A stretch of 64,000 nt of DNA from Loxodes magnus (GCA_946699065.1 CAMPDV010000193.1:248001-312000); one strand, 5' to 3'; counted from the stretch's first letter, positions 1 through 12,676 are shown. Numbers and translations: made by a program. Notes: a model not told the origin generated them from the letters alone.

Positions 1-846
1 TACTCTTAGCTTTCTCACTTCCCTTTATAGATAAATTACAACTGCTAGTATGCTAATTTTATTAAGTTAAGAGTATGGAAATATAGGTAAGGTAAGAGAA
101 TTAAATACTTGGCATATTGCTATAATTTAAGTTTATACCTCTCTTATCTATCATTCTATTTAAGTATTGAGTGTATTATAATACTCCAGCCTATATCAAT
201 GGAATCAAGTATCAGCATTTAAATAAATTCTTTCTTCCACATTCAAAGAACAAACTTCATATTTATTAAAACTTGAATATAGCTACTAAGCTTTAGAATT
301 AAAACACTTCAAAATATCAAAAGATAAGGATATAGGTAATATTACATTTGCTTAAGGCATCTTTTGTATAGTATAAATGAACAAAGAGCGAAAGCTAAAT
401 GTCTCTATATAGTAGGATAAGAAGAATAATAATCAGAGAGTAATAAAGGTTTAAGCTGGTATAAAGGAATAAAGCTTAAAAGGTAATGAAAAGTATTAAA
501 CTGTAGTTCTATTAAAGTGGTTAAATAGTCAATTTTGATAACTTTCTCTAGTTAGCTTTAATCTAACTATCAGAGTTGTTTCTGTAAGTATTTCCCTTCT
601 CATATTTCAAACTTCTTGGGTTTAAACTCTTCTCTAGTAATTAATTAGAAGAGTGTCTGTTATCTAAAGATTAAAGTAAGCATATCAATAGGAATAGAAG
701 AAATGACTGAGGTAAATGATGCATATAAGAATTAAACAGAAAGAATAAGATATAGACAGTAGAGTTAGTTAGTTGGTATGAAGTTAAGAAATAAATTAAA
801 TATTCGAATTTAAATTTGAATTATTACTAACTTTTATAAAAGATAG
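1..846. other. AT-rich sequence, no gene seen
   Basis: I see no frame with clear depletion of TGA and no recognisable motif here. An alternative upstream ATG for the zinc-finger gene exists at 778 in the same frame, so the end of this stretch may be its leader. Confidence 0.4.
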
Positions 847-2114
847 ATGCTTAACAATTAGATTGTATAACTCTTAAGGATTTTTCAGGATATTAAGAAT
901 ACGGATGCAATCTCCAAGACTGATGAAGAAGGGTTGAAGAAGGCAATACAGTGCGTCGTGTATTGTGAAGGAGTTCTGGATTAAGTTAGTAATGTAATTA
1001 AGTAGGTTATGAGCAAAACTTAGTTACGCTGTGAAAACTAGGATTAGTGACTGACTGTTGACAGGTAATTTTTATAGATATCTTAAGCACTTCTTGAATG
1101 GAAGTAGCATAAAAGGCAGTTTCTTGATAGCAAAATATAATTAAACTAAAACGTAATATTGAGACCAAAGAGTAGAAAGAAAAGCAAAAGCTCTTCTGAA
1201 AAGAACTAAGATTAGTAAGAGCAGGCTAAGGAACAGATAATACAAAATACTCCTGAACTTAAAAAACAAGGAGAGGAGAAATAAGTAGTGATTTCTGATA
1301 GCGAAAGCTGTATAATTCTCTAAAGTAAAAACTCTCATAAGCTAAAAAAATGTAATCAATGTGATTTCATAGCTAACAATGAAAATCTCATAATTCACAC
1401 TAAAATCAATCATAAAAAAACTAAGATTTTTGAATGCAGCTGCTGTAAAAAATAGTTTACGTCTGAACAAAAATTCAAGGTTCATAAAATAAAGCATCAG
1501 CTTGTACCCTTTAAGTGTGAGATTTGCAATCAGAAGTTTACTAATGAATACCATCTAAAATTCCATAACAAAAGGATACATTAAGACAACTAATTAGCAA
1601 AGTGCTAAATATGTGAATACCAAACTTACTCAAAGAAATCAATGCTTGTGCATTAAAAGCAGCATTAGAAGCAGTTATAATGTTAAGTTTGCTTTTAATC
1701 ATTTTCAGAAAAATACTTTCTAAAGAATCACTGCTAAGAGTAACATGGAGGAAAGTACCATTAATGCAAGAAATGCTTGAAATAGTTCGTTCATAACTTT
1801 GAACTTGAGATGCATTATTAAATTCATAACTTTAGAGAACCTGAAAATGTATATAAGCAAGATCTCGAAAGAGAAGGAGTATAGTAGATGGATCATTCTT
1901 AATAAGAGCCTAAGCTTGAACTAGAAAGCTCGGATCGTTTATGTACCAAAAAAACCTACAAATAGACGAAGTTATGCATGAAGTAAGTGAAAAAGATATC
2001 ATCAAAAACCTAAAATTCAGAAAACATGATTTAAAAGCTTAAATTAAGAAGCAGAAACAAGTGTTTAGAAACTTCTCTAATAAGCATGAAAAATTCAATA
2101 AAAGAGTTGAATGA
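847..2114 (+). CDS. C2H2 zinc-finger protein
   Basis: Probable nucleic-acid-binding protein of about 414 residues. The frame from 847 to 1883 holds only one TGA (1048, in a Q-W-L context) while a neighbouring frame holds more than twenty, so it is well supported. Between about 1348 and 1830 there are five to six C2H2 fingers, for example C-N-Q-C-D-F ending H-T-K-I-N-H, C-E-I-C-N-Q-K-F and C-Q-I-C-E-Y. A lysine/serine/glutamine-rich region precedes them. After 1883 the best frame changes; a 23-nt intron at 1884-1906 (GT...AAG) restores it and leads to a basic coiled tail that stops at TGA 2112-2114. A 24-nt stretch at 865-888 also has intron borders but is in phase, so it could be coding. TAA and TAG are read as Gln. 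Start and second intron are my inference; the finger identity is secure. It converges on the next gene with only 48 nt between the stops. Confidence 0.75.
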
Positions 2115-2162
2115 TTAATCAAATGATGATTTTAATTAATTTTTTAACGTTAATTTAGCGTC

Positions 2163-2672
2163 TCACACATCAATACTGCCTTTTATTAAATTATCTTTGA
2201 CGCTATTCAAACCAGGCATTAGAACCTTCAAGGCAGCTTTCTACCAAATGCCTGATTTCTATTGTTCTTCTTTCTTTGGCTTAAATGAAATTGTTATTTC
2301 CCTTTTTGTTACATATCTCCAGATAATATAACAAAGATAGTAGCAATAGATAGCATATATCAATGCTAAGAAGTGTACTGAATTTGAGATTTGAAAGAAT
2401 GAAATTTGTCTGATATAAAGTACCCAAAGAGTGGTATAAGTAGCATATCCTACTACAACCGCTCTACTCCATATATCCTTCTTATTAATCCTCATTACTG
2501 CTACTAATGAGAGAAAAGCTAAGAATACTGATACGGATCTCAAGGTTTCTTGTTTATAAAATTTCTCAGGCATAAAGTTCGTAAGAATTAAAAGATTGTG
2601 AACTCCTTCAAGTATAAACCATCCTAGGATAATTAGAACAGTTTCTTTGCTATTAAGACGCACTAAGCCCAT
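2163..2672 (-). CDS. small four-span membrane protein
   Basis: A 169-residue protein in a single TGA-free frame. It has four hydrophobic segments (about residues 11-32, 47-64, 75-90 and 98-120) and a basic, charged C-terminal tail of about 45 residues. Five tryptophans are all encoded by TGG. The start chosen is the first ATG, beginning M-G-L-V-R-L. The family is not recognised. It overlaps nothing and ends 48 nt from the stop of the zinc-finger gene on the other strand, which fits the very short 3' untranslated regions known from karyorelictean ciliates. Confidence 0.7.
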
Positions 2673-4466
2673 TTTTATGATTCTTCAATTAATAAACCTA
2701 AGCTATTAATTTAATTCCCTTGGGTTTAAAATAAAAACCTTTAAACCTTAAATTTTTTTGCTTATTTTAATTACTTTTTTAATTTATACTCTCTTCACTG
2801 CTACAAATTACTAGTACTCGGAATAAGAAAAGATAACTTTTCAGCTAAGTATGAAAATAGTATAAGTTAACTGAAGATTAAAGGAATGCATGCATTCAGA
2901 TATTAGATCTAGAGGTAACGAAATTTAATAATCCATGCATTCTAATGAAAAAATCCTGGAATTTTATAGGATACAAGAAGCTTTTGCCTATTTATTTTCT
3001 AAGCTCTTGGAAATAAAATAGAATGCAATATTTATAAAGGCATTACTAATTTAGCATAATTAGCTAGAAGCTTATATATTATCTAAAGTGCTTTGGCAGT
3101 TTAAATAAAAATAATAGTTACTTAAAAGCTTAAATTTTTTATTGTCTTTATTAATTATTTGCTTGCCTTATTTTCATGCATCTTTTTAAACTTATACATC
3201 AAACAACCCACTTGATATCATACTTCAACAGACTCGATTTATAATCAAAATTATAAATATTAAAATCTCTGAATATAGGCTAGTAAGGGCTATTCTCTAA
3301 ATCTCCAGAATAGCCTGATTAATATGATTATATTTACGAACCTAGAATTAAAGTTTATTCTAAGCTTGCTCCTTTATTTCATATATTGTAGATTAATAAG
3401 GATTATGATTTATAGAAGTAACCAATCCTTTAGCTTTCATCTAATATTAATGCTTGTTCCCTGAATATTTAGATAAATGTCGTATAATTTAATTAGCATT
3501 AATCACCTATTTCATAAATCTGTTTATCAATGAGAGATGTACCAAACATCATGTGATAGTTTAGCTTTCCTTTCTTGTCTTTAATTTCTAAGTTTTTATA
3601 TTGAAAATTTCATTTTAGCAATAGAAAGTTCCCAGAACTACAAAAATACTTTGGACTTAGTTGTCAAATATAGTAATGTGTATCATTCTACTAAAATATC
3701 CATAAGGTATTTATTAGAGTTTCCTTCAAGATCAAGAATATCAAAATTTTTATTTCTTTCCCACCACTAACAGAAACATGCTTATAGCTTATTTATTCAA
3801 GTTAAGTAGAAACCTATCAGTTTAGCTTCACTTCTTAACCCTTTTCATAGTTATTCTTAATCTAGCCAAATTAAAGATAATCTTCTACTAACTTTATTGA
3901 TAATAAAGTTAGGAAATACATCATTCTCAATTACCAGAATAGAAATAGGCCTATAAATCATTCCCATAGCATTAGTTTCCTTATTCTTTACTAGTTTCTT
4001 AAGAACATCAAGGATATTAAAAAGTAGCTTTTTACCTTTATCTGAATATTAATATTAGTAAGCTTTTTTCAATTAAATACTCCACAGAAATTTAGCCTGC
4101 TAATTTGATTAAAAGCTTTATGCATAAAAAATATAACTTTGTCCTATTTGAAAATAAAGCCTCAAGACATTACATAATTGAGACAAGGAATAAATCCACT
4201 AAGGTTAACAAGCTTAAAATAAGCTAGTTATTTATATATTTAAGAATGGTAAGCAGGATAAGTATAACTAAACCCTTAATGTAAGAACATCAATTAATAA
4301 AAGTATTTAAAGCTTGATAAGAAATAGACGTTTTAGTAAAGAAACAAAAGAATTTAAAATATAAGAGTTAGTATGTTAAATTAATAGTTTCATTAACTAA
4401 TATAAAGAAGTTATAGTAACGCTTATTTATGAAGCTTTTAATGTATGTTCTTTTATATAATCTCAA
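2673..4466. other. intergenic; possible minus-strand gene unresolved
   Basis: Pieces of plausible protein can be read on the minus strand between 4290 and 3199, but reaching one product needs two guessed introns and six in-frame TGA codons, and counts of TGA in the three minus frames are equal (about nine each). I therefore do not call a gene. The rest is AT-rich without motifs. Confidence 0.3.
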
Positions 4467-6026
4467 ATGAAAGCGCTTACTATCTTCATTTCATGCATGA
4501 TTTTCAGTCTCAGTGTATGTTAAAACTATCACGATATGTCTGCAAAATTAAGGATTGCGTTTGAATAAACTGCAAATGCTAACTTATAGAAAAACGCTAA
4601 ATTGGAAACTTTCCTTAATGCAATTGAGATAGAACTCTTTAATGATGAGTAGAAACTTGTAGCAGCTTATTCTGATGGGAAAGAACTGAATTTAGAAAAG
4701 TTTATTCAAGACTTGCAAAAGATTATTAACTTTAAGCTTGGATTATCAAACATTAATCCTTTTTCCCTTCTTTAAATGAAATCCAAATCTGATCCAAGTG
4801 GAGATCTTACCCTTTATGATGCTTTGAAAACTCTTCAGAACTATACTAATAGTACAGAAGACTTCAGTGCTAATGCTTATTATGTAATTAATCTAGCAGC
4901 TCAGAACGAAGCTTTTAACCTCCATGAATTCTTTGATCAGTATTTGAACCAAAGCTATATCGACTACTCAATAAGCGAGCAAATTCTATCCATGGAGAAG
5001 GATTGGGCTTAGGCTTACTTAGATTAAGCAGAAGCAGCTTCTGAAACAATTGCTATTGAGAATGAACTTATTAATGGACTGGGAACAGCAGAACTGATGT
5101 GGAACATCTTATAGAAAATAAATGATACTTGGCTAGATGAGCTAGATGAACTTGAGTTCCTAGCAGATGATTATTCTGAGAAAGCAAGAGACTCTTTTCT
5201 ACAATTTTCAGAGAATTGGGAGAATGCAGTGAATGATTTAAAAGTTCACGACGATAAAGATGATGAACCAGATTTAGAGGATCTTAAAGAAGAATTAGAT
5301 GAAGCTATCGAAAACTTCCATAGAGATCTAGATGATTATTATTGGTAATTTATTGATGAGGCTGAAGATACATGGGATGGTTTTATAGATGATATTGATG
5401 ATTATTTGTCTAACTATGATGATGATTTAGATGATGCTAAAGAATTTGCTAAGGAGTATGCTATGAGTGTGTTAGATCCTGAAACATATTATAGCTATAA
5501 ATTCAACGATACTAAGCATGAAAAAATCGAAACTTTCAATGCTACATATGGTCATGAATCTGAAGCTTAGTATTTAACAAAAGAACTTACTGAAGATGAA
5601 AGAAAACATAAGGAGGCTATTGAAGAAACAACAGGAAACGATTATGATGAGGGGTATGAGATACTTGATTATGACAGTACTGATTCAACAAATGAATATG
5701 AGCCCAATGGAGAAGGTTTCAATGAGCATCTTGTAAGCGATACATCTGATGATGAAGACTGGGATCCAACTGAAGTTGAGTATCAAATAACTGATATTAC
5801 TTAGTAAGGTTAAGAAGCTGATGAAAATTCAAGTGATGAAAATTCAAGTGATGAAAAAAACAGACAAACAGCTAAGTATAATGAAACCTATTCTGAATTC
5901 GTTGAAAAGGAAAGCATAGAAGAAGTTAAGAGTTTTCTACAAAGGAAAATGAAGCTTGAGAAAGCCAAAAGAAGTAAAGGTTTATCAGGCAAAAGAAAGG
6001 CGATGAAGGCTTTGTTGCTTGGATGA
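4467..6026 (+). CDS. secreted acidic protein, coiled coil
   Basis: A 519-residue protein in one uninterrupted frame with no internal TGA; all tryptophans are TGG and the stop is TGA followed directly by TAA. Residues 1-18 form a clear signal peptide (M-K-A-L-T-I-F-I-S-C-M-I-F-S-L). The middle (about 175-330) is extremely acidic, rich in D-D, D-E and E-E with regularly spaced tryptophans (D-T-W-L-D-E, E-N-W-E-N-A), and looks helical. Near residues 450-470 there is a short direct repeat of E-N-S-S-D. The last 30 residues turn strongly basic (K-R-K-A-M-K). The composition suggests a calcium-binding or granule matrix protein of the secretory pathway, comparable in style to ciliate trichocyst or mucocyst proteins, but I do not recognise a family and this role is inference. 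Confidence 0.85.
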
Positions 6027-6412
6027 TAAATCAGATTAAATTATTTTAAGCTTTTAATTTTGGATAAGTTTTACATTTATCACCTCATTTCTATATTATA
6101 TTTATATACCTTATAAAATGATTTAAGCATACTATAAGATTAATATAGAACTCTATTATATTCTCTCTTCAAGAGCTATCTTAATTTTTTCTGGTTAACT
6201 GCTTTCGTGAATCTCAAAAAGAACTTATTTTTATAGTTTCTTAAACATAGAAATGCTGCTATGATACTAATATGCCTTAATTTGATATTAGTCTCTCAAA
6301 TAATCTTGAAGACCAAATAACTTCATATAAATTTTGATCTCATACTTATAAAATGATTTTCTTCTATTTATTTAGCTGGAAAGCTATTCATGAAATTTAT
6401 GATGTAATCATT
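6027..6412. other. convergent intergenic region
   Basis: AT-rich space between the stop of the acidic protein gene and the last possible stop of the B-box/kelch gene. No motif seen; the poorly conserved tail of the kelch gene may in truth end before this region. Confidence 0.4.
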
Positions 6413-8684
6413 TCATACTAGACTTCGCAAACTCAGTTATATATATTTTATCAAACTTGAAAGGTAAAAATATATAGTTTAAATGAATTAAGGTAAATAA
6501 AAAGTTAGTTAATTTATTTCGCCTTTTTTGATTGTTTTTATTATATGTGCTTCAGATGTTTTTTTGTCGACTTTGATAATTTTGTTGTACTTCCAGCTTC
6601 GACTAGAACATATTCAAGCGTAAATGAAATTACCTCTTACTTAAGGTGCGGTAAGATTCCAGCATTTTATTGGAAGACTATTTTCCTACCACTGAGATTT
6701 CTTTTTGGCATATATTTTTTTAGATTATTTCTTATTTTCTTGAATGTACCCTCCAAATACTATAAGTGGGTATAGAGAAACTGCTGTTCTGCTTAAGGGT
6801 TAAGGAAGCTTAAAGCTTAGTAATTATCATTCATCTTTATCTATTTTATACTTATAAATATCATCTATCGACTGCTTCAAAGCATTAATTCCACCAAAAG
6901 AGAATATATTTTTCTACTGCTCGTCACTTATTAAAGTTTAGTCACTTATCTCGAAAGGTAAATCAGTTATGCTTTTTCATTCGGCGTTTTCACATAGAAA
7001 CAACATTTCTGAGCTCTTTATTCTAGACCCATTTTAAACTCCTCCAGCAACATACAAGTGCTAATTAGCAATAGTAATGCCACATCTATCTCTATTTATA
7101 TTGAGGCTAGGTAACTATTTACAAGTTCCATTCATGCTAATTTACCATACAGAGTTAATTGATTTTTTCTTTATTTCCCCTCCAACTAAAAATATATTAT
7201 CTTCATATTAAATACTTTTAGAATACTATGGTATTGTCTATTAAACTTGAACTTGTTTGCATTTCCCATTTAATATGTAATAAATATGGAGGGTATTTGT
7301 TTTATCATCAAGTGTATAGATAAATTTAGAAACCTTTTTACTACTTTGATTAGAGTAACTTTAGGACTTCTCTATTTCAAACTCATTTTATTCTGAATTT
7401 TCCATATTTTCTTCTGTCTGTTGCTACTAAATCTACTCTTAGCAATCCGAATTTGAATCATTAGTATTAAGAATTTCTTCTTACTAACTAGAGCAATTTG
7501 ACATGTTGCTATTTGATTTTTTTAGTATGTTTATAACCTAATTATCAAAATCATTTTCAGTCTCTTCTTCTGTATTTACTTTTCATTAAGTTTAATTTTA
7601 TTTTTATTTTTATAAAGACTAGTTAAATTCTTATTCGTTCTATATTTACTATCTCTAAACTAATTCTATTTGCTACTTTAAATCCAATTTCTCTTCTTCA
7701 TTTTACTATAGAGTTACGTAAGCTCTAAATTTGTAATACTTACCTTCTTAATTCTTCTTCTAACTCTCTTATCCTTGCTTATTATTATTCGATTTTATAA
7801 CTATTTGCAGAAAGATCCTACTATAGAGAATTTATTTCCTATTTGAGTAATGTGCATTCTTATCAATTGTTTTAATCTGTTTAGCTTTCTTTTTCCTTTA
7901 AGTTAGCAATTTATTTATTTTAGCTTTCCTTTTTTTACTTTATTTGTTAATCTTTCTTTCCGTTTTAAAAGCAAATCACCTTGCTTTCAAGTAATTATCC
8001 TATAACACTTTGCTTAATGCTCTACTTTAACTATTGCTTGTCTAAATTTTAAACTATCTCTAGTTGCTTATCATTTCTTTAATTTTTTAACTAATCGATG
8101 TTTTAAATTTAGTTCTATGCCTCACAAATTTCTTAAATATCTTCATTTTTTATATTTAGTAGCTGATTAAATCGCTGGTTTAGATCTTATATTACTATAT
8201 TATTTATTTATTGTGTTTGCTGTTTTCTTTACATCATTTTTTTCATTTCACTTTGTAGTTATTTTTCAATAGTTGTGAGAAATTCGTTTCTTATTTCATC
8301 AACACAGTTTCTAAAGACGGCTTCTTAGCTTTGCAAAACTCGTATAGCTTGAATATTTTCCTTCAATATGTTCTACTTTTGATGATTTAACTACTGCTCA
8401 TACTGTTAAATACTTTACTCACATATAGATTTTATATCTTCAAAGGCATAGCAAATTTCCTCTATTTCACATTTCCCATGCTTAGCTAAACATTTGAAAC
8501 AAAGCAGTTAATTTTCCTTTTTACAATAAAATTAGCATTCCTTATCATGCGTCTCGCACTTTTTCTTAATATCCTATATCTAGCTAGACTCATCCAAGTA
8601 TATGCTTTGAGAAGCAATGCTTTCTAAATGTCTAAGACATATTTTACCCTTAGAGCATGGACAATTTCTAATTTGATCTTCCAT
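6413..8684 (-). CDS. B-box, coiled-coil, kelch-repeat protein (TRIM-like)
   Basis: About 750 residues. It begins with a cysteine pair region (residues 8-16), then a B-box zinc finger at about 48-75 (C-E-T-H-D-K-E-C, F-Y-C, L-L-C-F-K-C, H). Residues 80-330 form a long Gln/Glu/Lys coiled coil. The last 300 residues carry kelch-type repeats with V-G-G, V-A-G-G, F-G-G-I and F-G-G-Y turns followed by conserved tryptophans. A 19-nt intron (7725-7743, GTAAGT...TTTAG) is needed to keep the frame and is also present in the duplicate at 32 kb. TGA occurs in frame at several sites, including 6977 (N-A-E-W-K) and 6827 (D-K-D-E-W), exactly where kelch repeats carry W; reading through 6827 adds another blade, so I read it as Trp. 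The stop at 6413 is uncertain: the true end could be slightly earlier. The likely role is a protein scaffold or substrate adaptor; no RING finger is visible. Confidence 0.8.
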
Positions 8685-8998
8685 TAAAGGTCTAATTTCT
8701 AATATAATAAAAGTGAAAAAACACTATTCTAAACTTTAGTTATATACTAATTTACTTTGAGACTATACATTTAAAAATAAAATAACAGTTAAATACTTAA
8801 ATTTCTTTGTATAGTTGCTAGTTTCCTTTTCTGTTTCGTTCTTTTAATGCTCTTCTGTCTTATTTAATCAACTCTTAATATCTTAGCCAAGTTAGTTTCA
8901 GCTTTTAGTTTATTCCCTTTAAGCTTCAGTTGCTTATAAATCTTCTGCCTTTGATTATTTGAATGTCTACTCCTCCAATTAACAAATTGATGACCTCT
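7395..8998 (-). repeat. inverted repeat arm A (with 32,080-33,690)
   Basis: This 1.6 kb stretch recurs in reverse orientation at about 32,080-33,690 with only scattered differences and small indels. It covers the 5' flank, the B-box, the coiled coil and the intron of the B-box/kelch gene, but not the kelch blades. Retention of the intron shows a DNA-level duplication rather than retroposition. Confidence 0.9.
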
Positions 8999-9182
8999 AA
9001 AGTTATTCAAATTGCTTATCTAATTAGCATTTTTAGAAGCCTCAAAGTTTAGTTTGGTAGTAAGTACTTTGCAGTGAAATAGAAAACAAAGAAAAATACT
9101 TTATTTACAGTACAGTTCCTTATCACATCTACTATCTCTTTTTACTTAAGTATAAGTAGTACTTGATCTTTAAAAAAGCTCT

Positions 9183-9678
9183 ATGAAAGAGGAAATTTAA
9201 AGACGATTTTGTTAATTAAACTTTATGAATGATAATCAAAAATTCCGTAATTAAATAAATGTTACAATAGAGAAGAAAAATCAAAGCTAAAACATAGAGT
9301 CATAAGTAGTTCAGGACTGCTTCAACAATTCAAACCACTTAATCAAATATCTCCCCTTTTGTTCAAGCTATAGTATGTAGAAAATCATTTAAAGAAGACT
9401 TTACTCCTTTCAGAAAAAATACTGAATGCACACTTTCTACAAATGATTATGATGCTTATGCTTCATCAGTAGAAAGTGGATGTTCTGCTCTATAAGAATC
9501 CTAACAATCAATAATTAATTCCCCTTATCTAGTGTAGCATACAATATGTTCGCCTATCTAATCCCACTCTAAATTTTTGCTCGAATAAAGTATAGCGAAA
9601 CGCTCTGAAAAAGTAGCTGTAAGCATCAAATTTAAAATGCAAGACTCGAAACTTTTTAGAAAGAGGTCTTCAAAATGA
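9183..9678 (+). CDS. small unknown protein, divergent to B-box gene
   Basis: About 160 residues. The main body (from about 9298) is TGA-free for 126 codons, rich in Ser, Thr, Gln and Lys, contains S-P-F-V, S-P-Y-L and S-P-I-Q motifs, and ends K-R-S-S-K before a TGA at 9676-9678. No ATG exists in that frame; an ATG at 9183 (M-K-E-E-I-Q-R-R-F) lies in another frame, so a short intron of length 1 mod 3 is required. A 16-nt candidate (9299-9314) fits but its donor is poor. Unknown family, probably disordered. It is transcribed away from the B-box/kelch gene. Confidence 0.45.
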
Positions 9679-11100
9679 AGCTTGAACAGTTAATTTAAGT
9701 TAATTTTATTAAGTGGGTAAATTTTCCCTAGCAATAATGACTTTGAGCTATCAAACTTATTAACTATCTAACCATTCCAAATTCTACTTTTACTGCTTTA
9801 AGAGTAGCAGTTGTTAAAGCAGTTTAAGTTAGAAGCCTTAGTAGCATTTTATTTTAAAGTTAGAATTATCTGACTCGTAAATAAAATGCTAACTTATAAT
9901 AAAAATCAGCTTTTATCTTTAGCAAGCATTCCAAAATCTAACTAACTATAGAAGTATTTTTACTATTAAGACGCTCCAATTAGTTGAGTATTCAAAATGA
10001 AATTCTAATTTATGATAATCATTTTCTTGCTTTGCTATGATAACTTTGCTTTTTAAACTATTATTGCTAAGTCTTATTCAAATATAAGTTGATGCTTTCC
10101 ATAACTTTATTATTATAAAGCTTCCAAATAATTATAGCTTAGTTCTGTATTTACTTTCTACTTTTTTGCTATGAAGGCTTTCTTACTTCCTTTTTGTTTT
10201 TTAATGAAGAGCATTTAAACTTTTATGCCGAAATTTGGTTTTAAGTCTAGTTGATTTCAAGCTAGCTATTATACCAATAGCTTCCATTTATCATCCAATA
10301 GGAATATTTTTTATATTCTCTTGTTTAAGTCGTTCTAATATAGACACTCGTGATATAAATTGACTGAAGCATATGGAAAATATTAACACTAATATAAAAT
10401 TAACTGATGCGCTTTATAGCTTTATTCTATACAATTTAATGTATAGGTAAGCATATATAACTTAGAGTTGCTCATATGAATTATACCTATATCTACACGA
10501 TGAAGGCTTGAATATTTAAATTTTATTATTTATCCATTTAGAGTAAATTTTAGCCTAACTTTGCTTTCTATATTTAAAAGTTACTATTACTTATTACTTA
10601 ATCCTTCTATTACTAAATAAATAAGTTCTGTTCATTTAGCATAAGATTAAATAGGTAGGATACCTTAAATAAAATTATAGGCATTTCTTGATTTTTATGC
10701 TAGCTTCGCTATACTGATTTAAAACTATACTTCCAGATTTATTTTAAAATAGTGCTTTCTAATTAAATTTAAAAAAGCATCTCAGTGAACTAAAATTACT
10801 CTTTAGTCATTCTATCTTCATTTTTACTATTTTTTAATTTTCTGTCTTGGCACTTTTGGTGTTTTTACCATAAGAGTCTTAAAATTATAGAACTAAAGCA
10901 AAATAAAGTTGTATTCTCAAACTCATTTTATCAGTTTTCTTTAGATCAGATTACAAAAATTTAGTTTTTCTTACTAAATAGAAGCAAAATTAATTTTAGC
11001 CTTAGTAGTATGTCTTTAAGTATTCATTTCTCTTTCTTAAGAGCTTTAGGATTTCACAATTACTTTAAATATTTGATATGCTGAAGTAAACTTCTATCAT
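9679..11100. other. AT-rich intergenic region
   Basis: On the minus strand all three frames carry several TGA codons and no motif is recognisable. A 125-codon frame at 10,818-11,195 looked attractive but has three TGA codons and overlaps the better supported gene next to it, so it is not called. Confidence 0.4.
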
Positions 11101-12423
11101 TCATTAAAATAATCTCTTTTCCCTTTCAATTAGAAAGTACTTATTATGCTTAAAGAATCTATAAACTAGCATTTAGTCCAATAATTAGCTTTCATTAATA
11201 TTTAAACTTGCCCCATTCATTTTTAAGTTGCTTATAGTTTAAAGCTTCAGCTATATCAATAAATTAGTATTTGTACTTTGAATATGGTTGCTATTACTCT
11301 ATTGCCTACTTATAATCTTCCTTGCATTTAGAGTATTAAATATCTATTTTTATATTAAAAGCTATAGTAATTTTATCTCCATCATCAGTTCTATTTTTAA
11401 GCTCTAAAGTACAAATAATTTCTATTTTAGTATCTATTCTTTATTTTCTCTGTTAGTGGAGATAATAATGTGTAATATCAAGGATGAATCTATCTTTTTA
11501 CGTTGATTAAGTGAAAGGAAAGCTTTAGTTTTTATCTTATTTAATTGCTTATTTAATTTAGTTGACGAATGAAAGGAGAGTGTCTTAGACTGCTCTAACT
11601 TAATTACTTTATTAAATGCAGCTTCTGTTGGAGATACTCTTAGAGTAATGCTTTATTGATAAATAAGTCCTTAGGCTATTTGATTACAAGCTAGGCTTAT
11701 TATCAGCTTAGGAATTTAAATTGTGAATCCTTAATAAAAGAAGCTTTAAACCAGTCTAGCTTCATTAATCTATTATCTTAAGCTAAGTAATTCTCCCTTA
11801 TTATTGAGGTTTCTCTACTTAGTAGCTTCTTTCTTATATTTAACTCTTGAAGTGTTTGGACGATAGGAAATAGCAACAACAAAAAAGTGAAAAAAGATAC
11901 TAAATTATTAAAATAAAAGCTGGCCAAGATACTCAATAAAGCAAATGAAATAGATACTTTAAAATACAACAATAAGCATACTTCTATCTACTATTAAATA
12001 GCCTAATGATGAATGAGTAATACTCTTCTTTAGTTTAATAACTAGATGCTTCAAATTAAGGTACCTTGCATATATAAGTTAATTACCTTAGTAGTTCTTT
12101 ACTTCTATAGGCTTATATGGATTTGATAGGATTAGCTTTTTGTTAAATATACAAAGCATGGACTTTTAATTTAAGCTTTTCATAAATAAAGCAATAAAGC
12201 TTAAATGATTTAATGTAATAAACTAGTTCATATAAGCCTTTAGTATTATGCTTGGTAGCTATTAGAGATTTAAATAGTTCATTGAAGTATTCCTTTCTGA
12301 TCATAATCTTGCATTAGCTTGGTAATACTTAGTCAAACTGAAACCTTTAAAGTTATCTTCTAACAAGCTTATGGTTTGTTTAAGATAATAAGCAAAAGCC
12401 TAAAACCTTTTAAACCTACTTCA
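11101..12423 (-). CDS. membrane-associated unknown protein
   Basis: A frame free of TGA for 400 codons (12,300 down to the stop at 11,101-11,103), while one competing minus frame has at least seven; with one TGA at 12,301 read as Trp (A-R-L-W-S-E-R-N) it extends to about 12,420. The start is unresolved: no good ATG lies at the extreme 5' end and the first internal one (S-M-N-Y-L-N-L) is near 12,282. The middle, about residues 145-195, is strongly hydrophobic (I-V-V-F-Q-S-I-Y-F-I and F-F-H-F-F-V-V-A) and probably spans a membrane; the rest is basic and Gln/Asn/Leu-rich, ending E-R-E-K-R-L-F-Q. Family not recognised. It is divergent from the giant gene at 12,677. Frame evidence is good; product identity is unknown. 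Confidence 0.55.
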
Positions 12424-12676
12424 TAAAATTAAGTAATTAAGCCATACCTCAATAGTATACTTTTGAGTCTTTATTGTATACCAGAGCTTAGCTACTCATT
12501 TAGGATAATTCAGCTTTAAAGTTAATTCGTTAGAGTGAGTAAGAAAAGATAAGAAAAGGGAAGAAAAACAAAGACTTTGAAATGTTGATTTAAAAATAAG
12601 TTAAGAAAGAGATTTGAAAATTCAAAATATTTTAACGGTTTTTTTGAAAAGATTGTAATTTTAGTTAAATATAAGG
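12424..12676. promoter_or_regulatory. shared divergent upstream region
   Basis: About 250 bases separate the 5' side of the minus-strand membrane protein gene from the start of the giant plus-strand gene. It must contain both promoters; I see no specific motif. Confidence 0.3.

Noticed and set aside
1141-1554. Two small minus-strand hydrophobic ORFs
   Set aside because: They are antisense shadows of the zinc-finger gene, whose C2H2 motifs are unmistakable on the plus strand.
3199-4290. Minus-strand 349-residue protein assembled with two introns
   Set aside because: TGA counts are equal in all three minus frames and six in-frame TGA plus two guessed introns are needed; the apparent protein is not distinguishable from open AT-rich sequence.
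6545-6775. Plus-strand 76-residue hydrophobic ORF
   Set aside because: Antisense to the last kelch blades of the B-box gene on the minus strand.
10818-11195. Small 125-residue minus-strand ORF overlapping the next gene by ATGA
   Set aside because: Three in-frame TGA in 126 codons and overlap with a neighbouring frame that is TGA-free for 400 codons.
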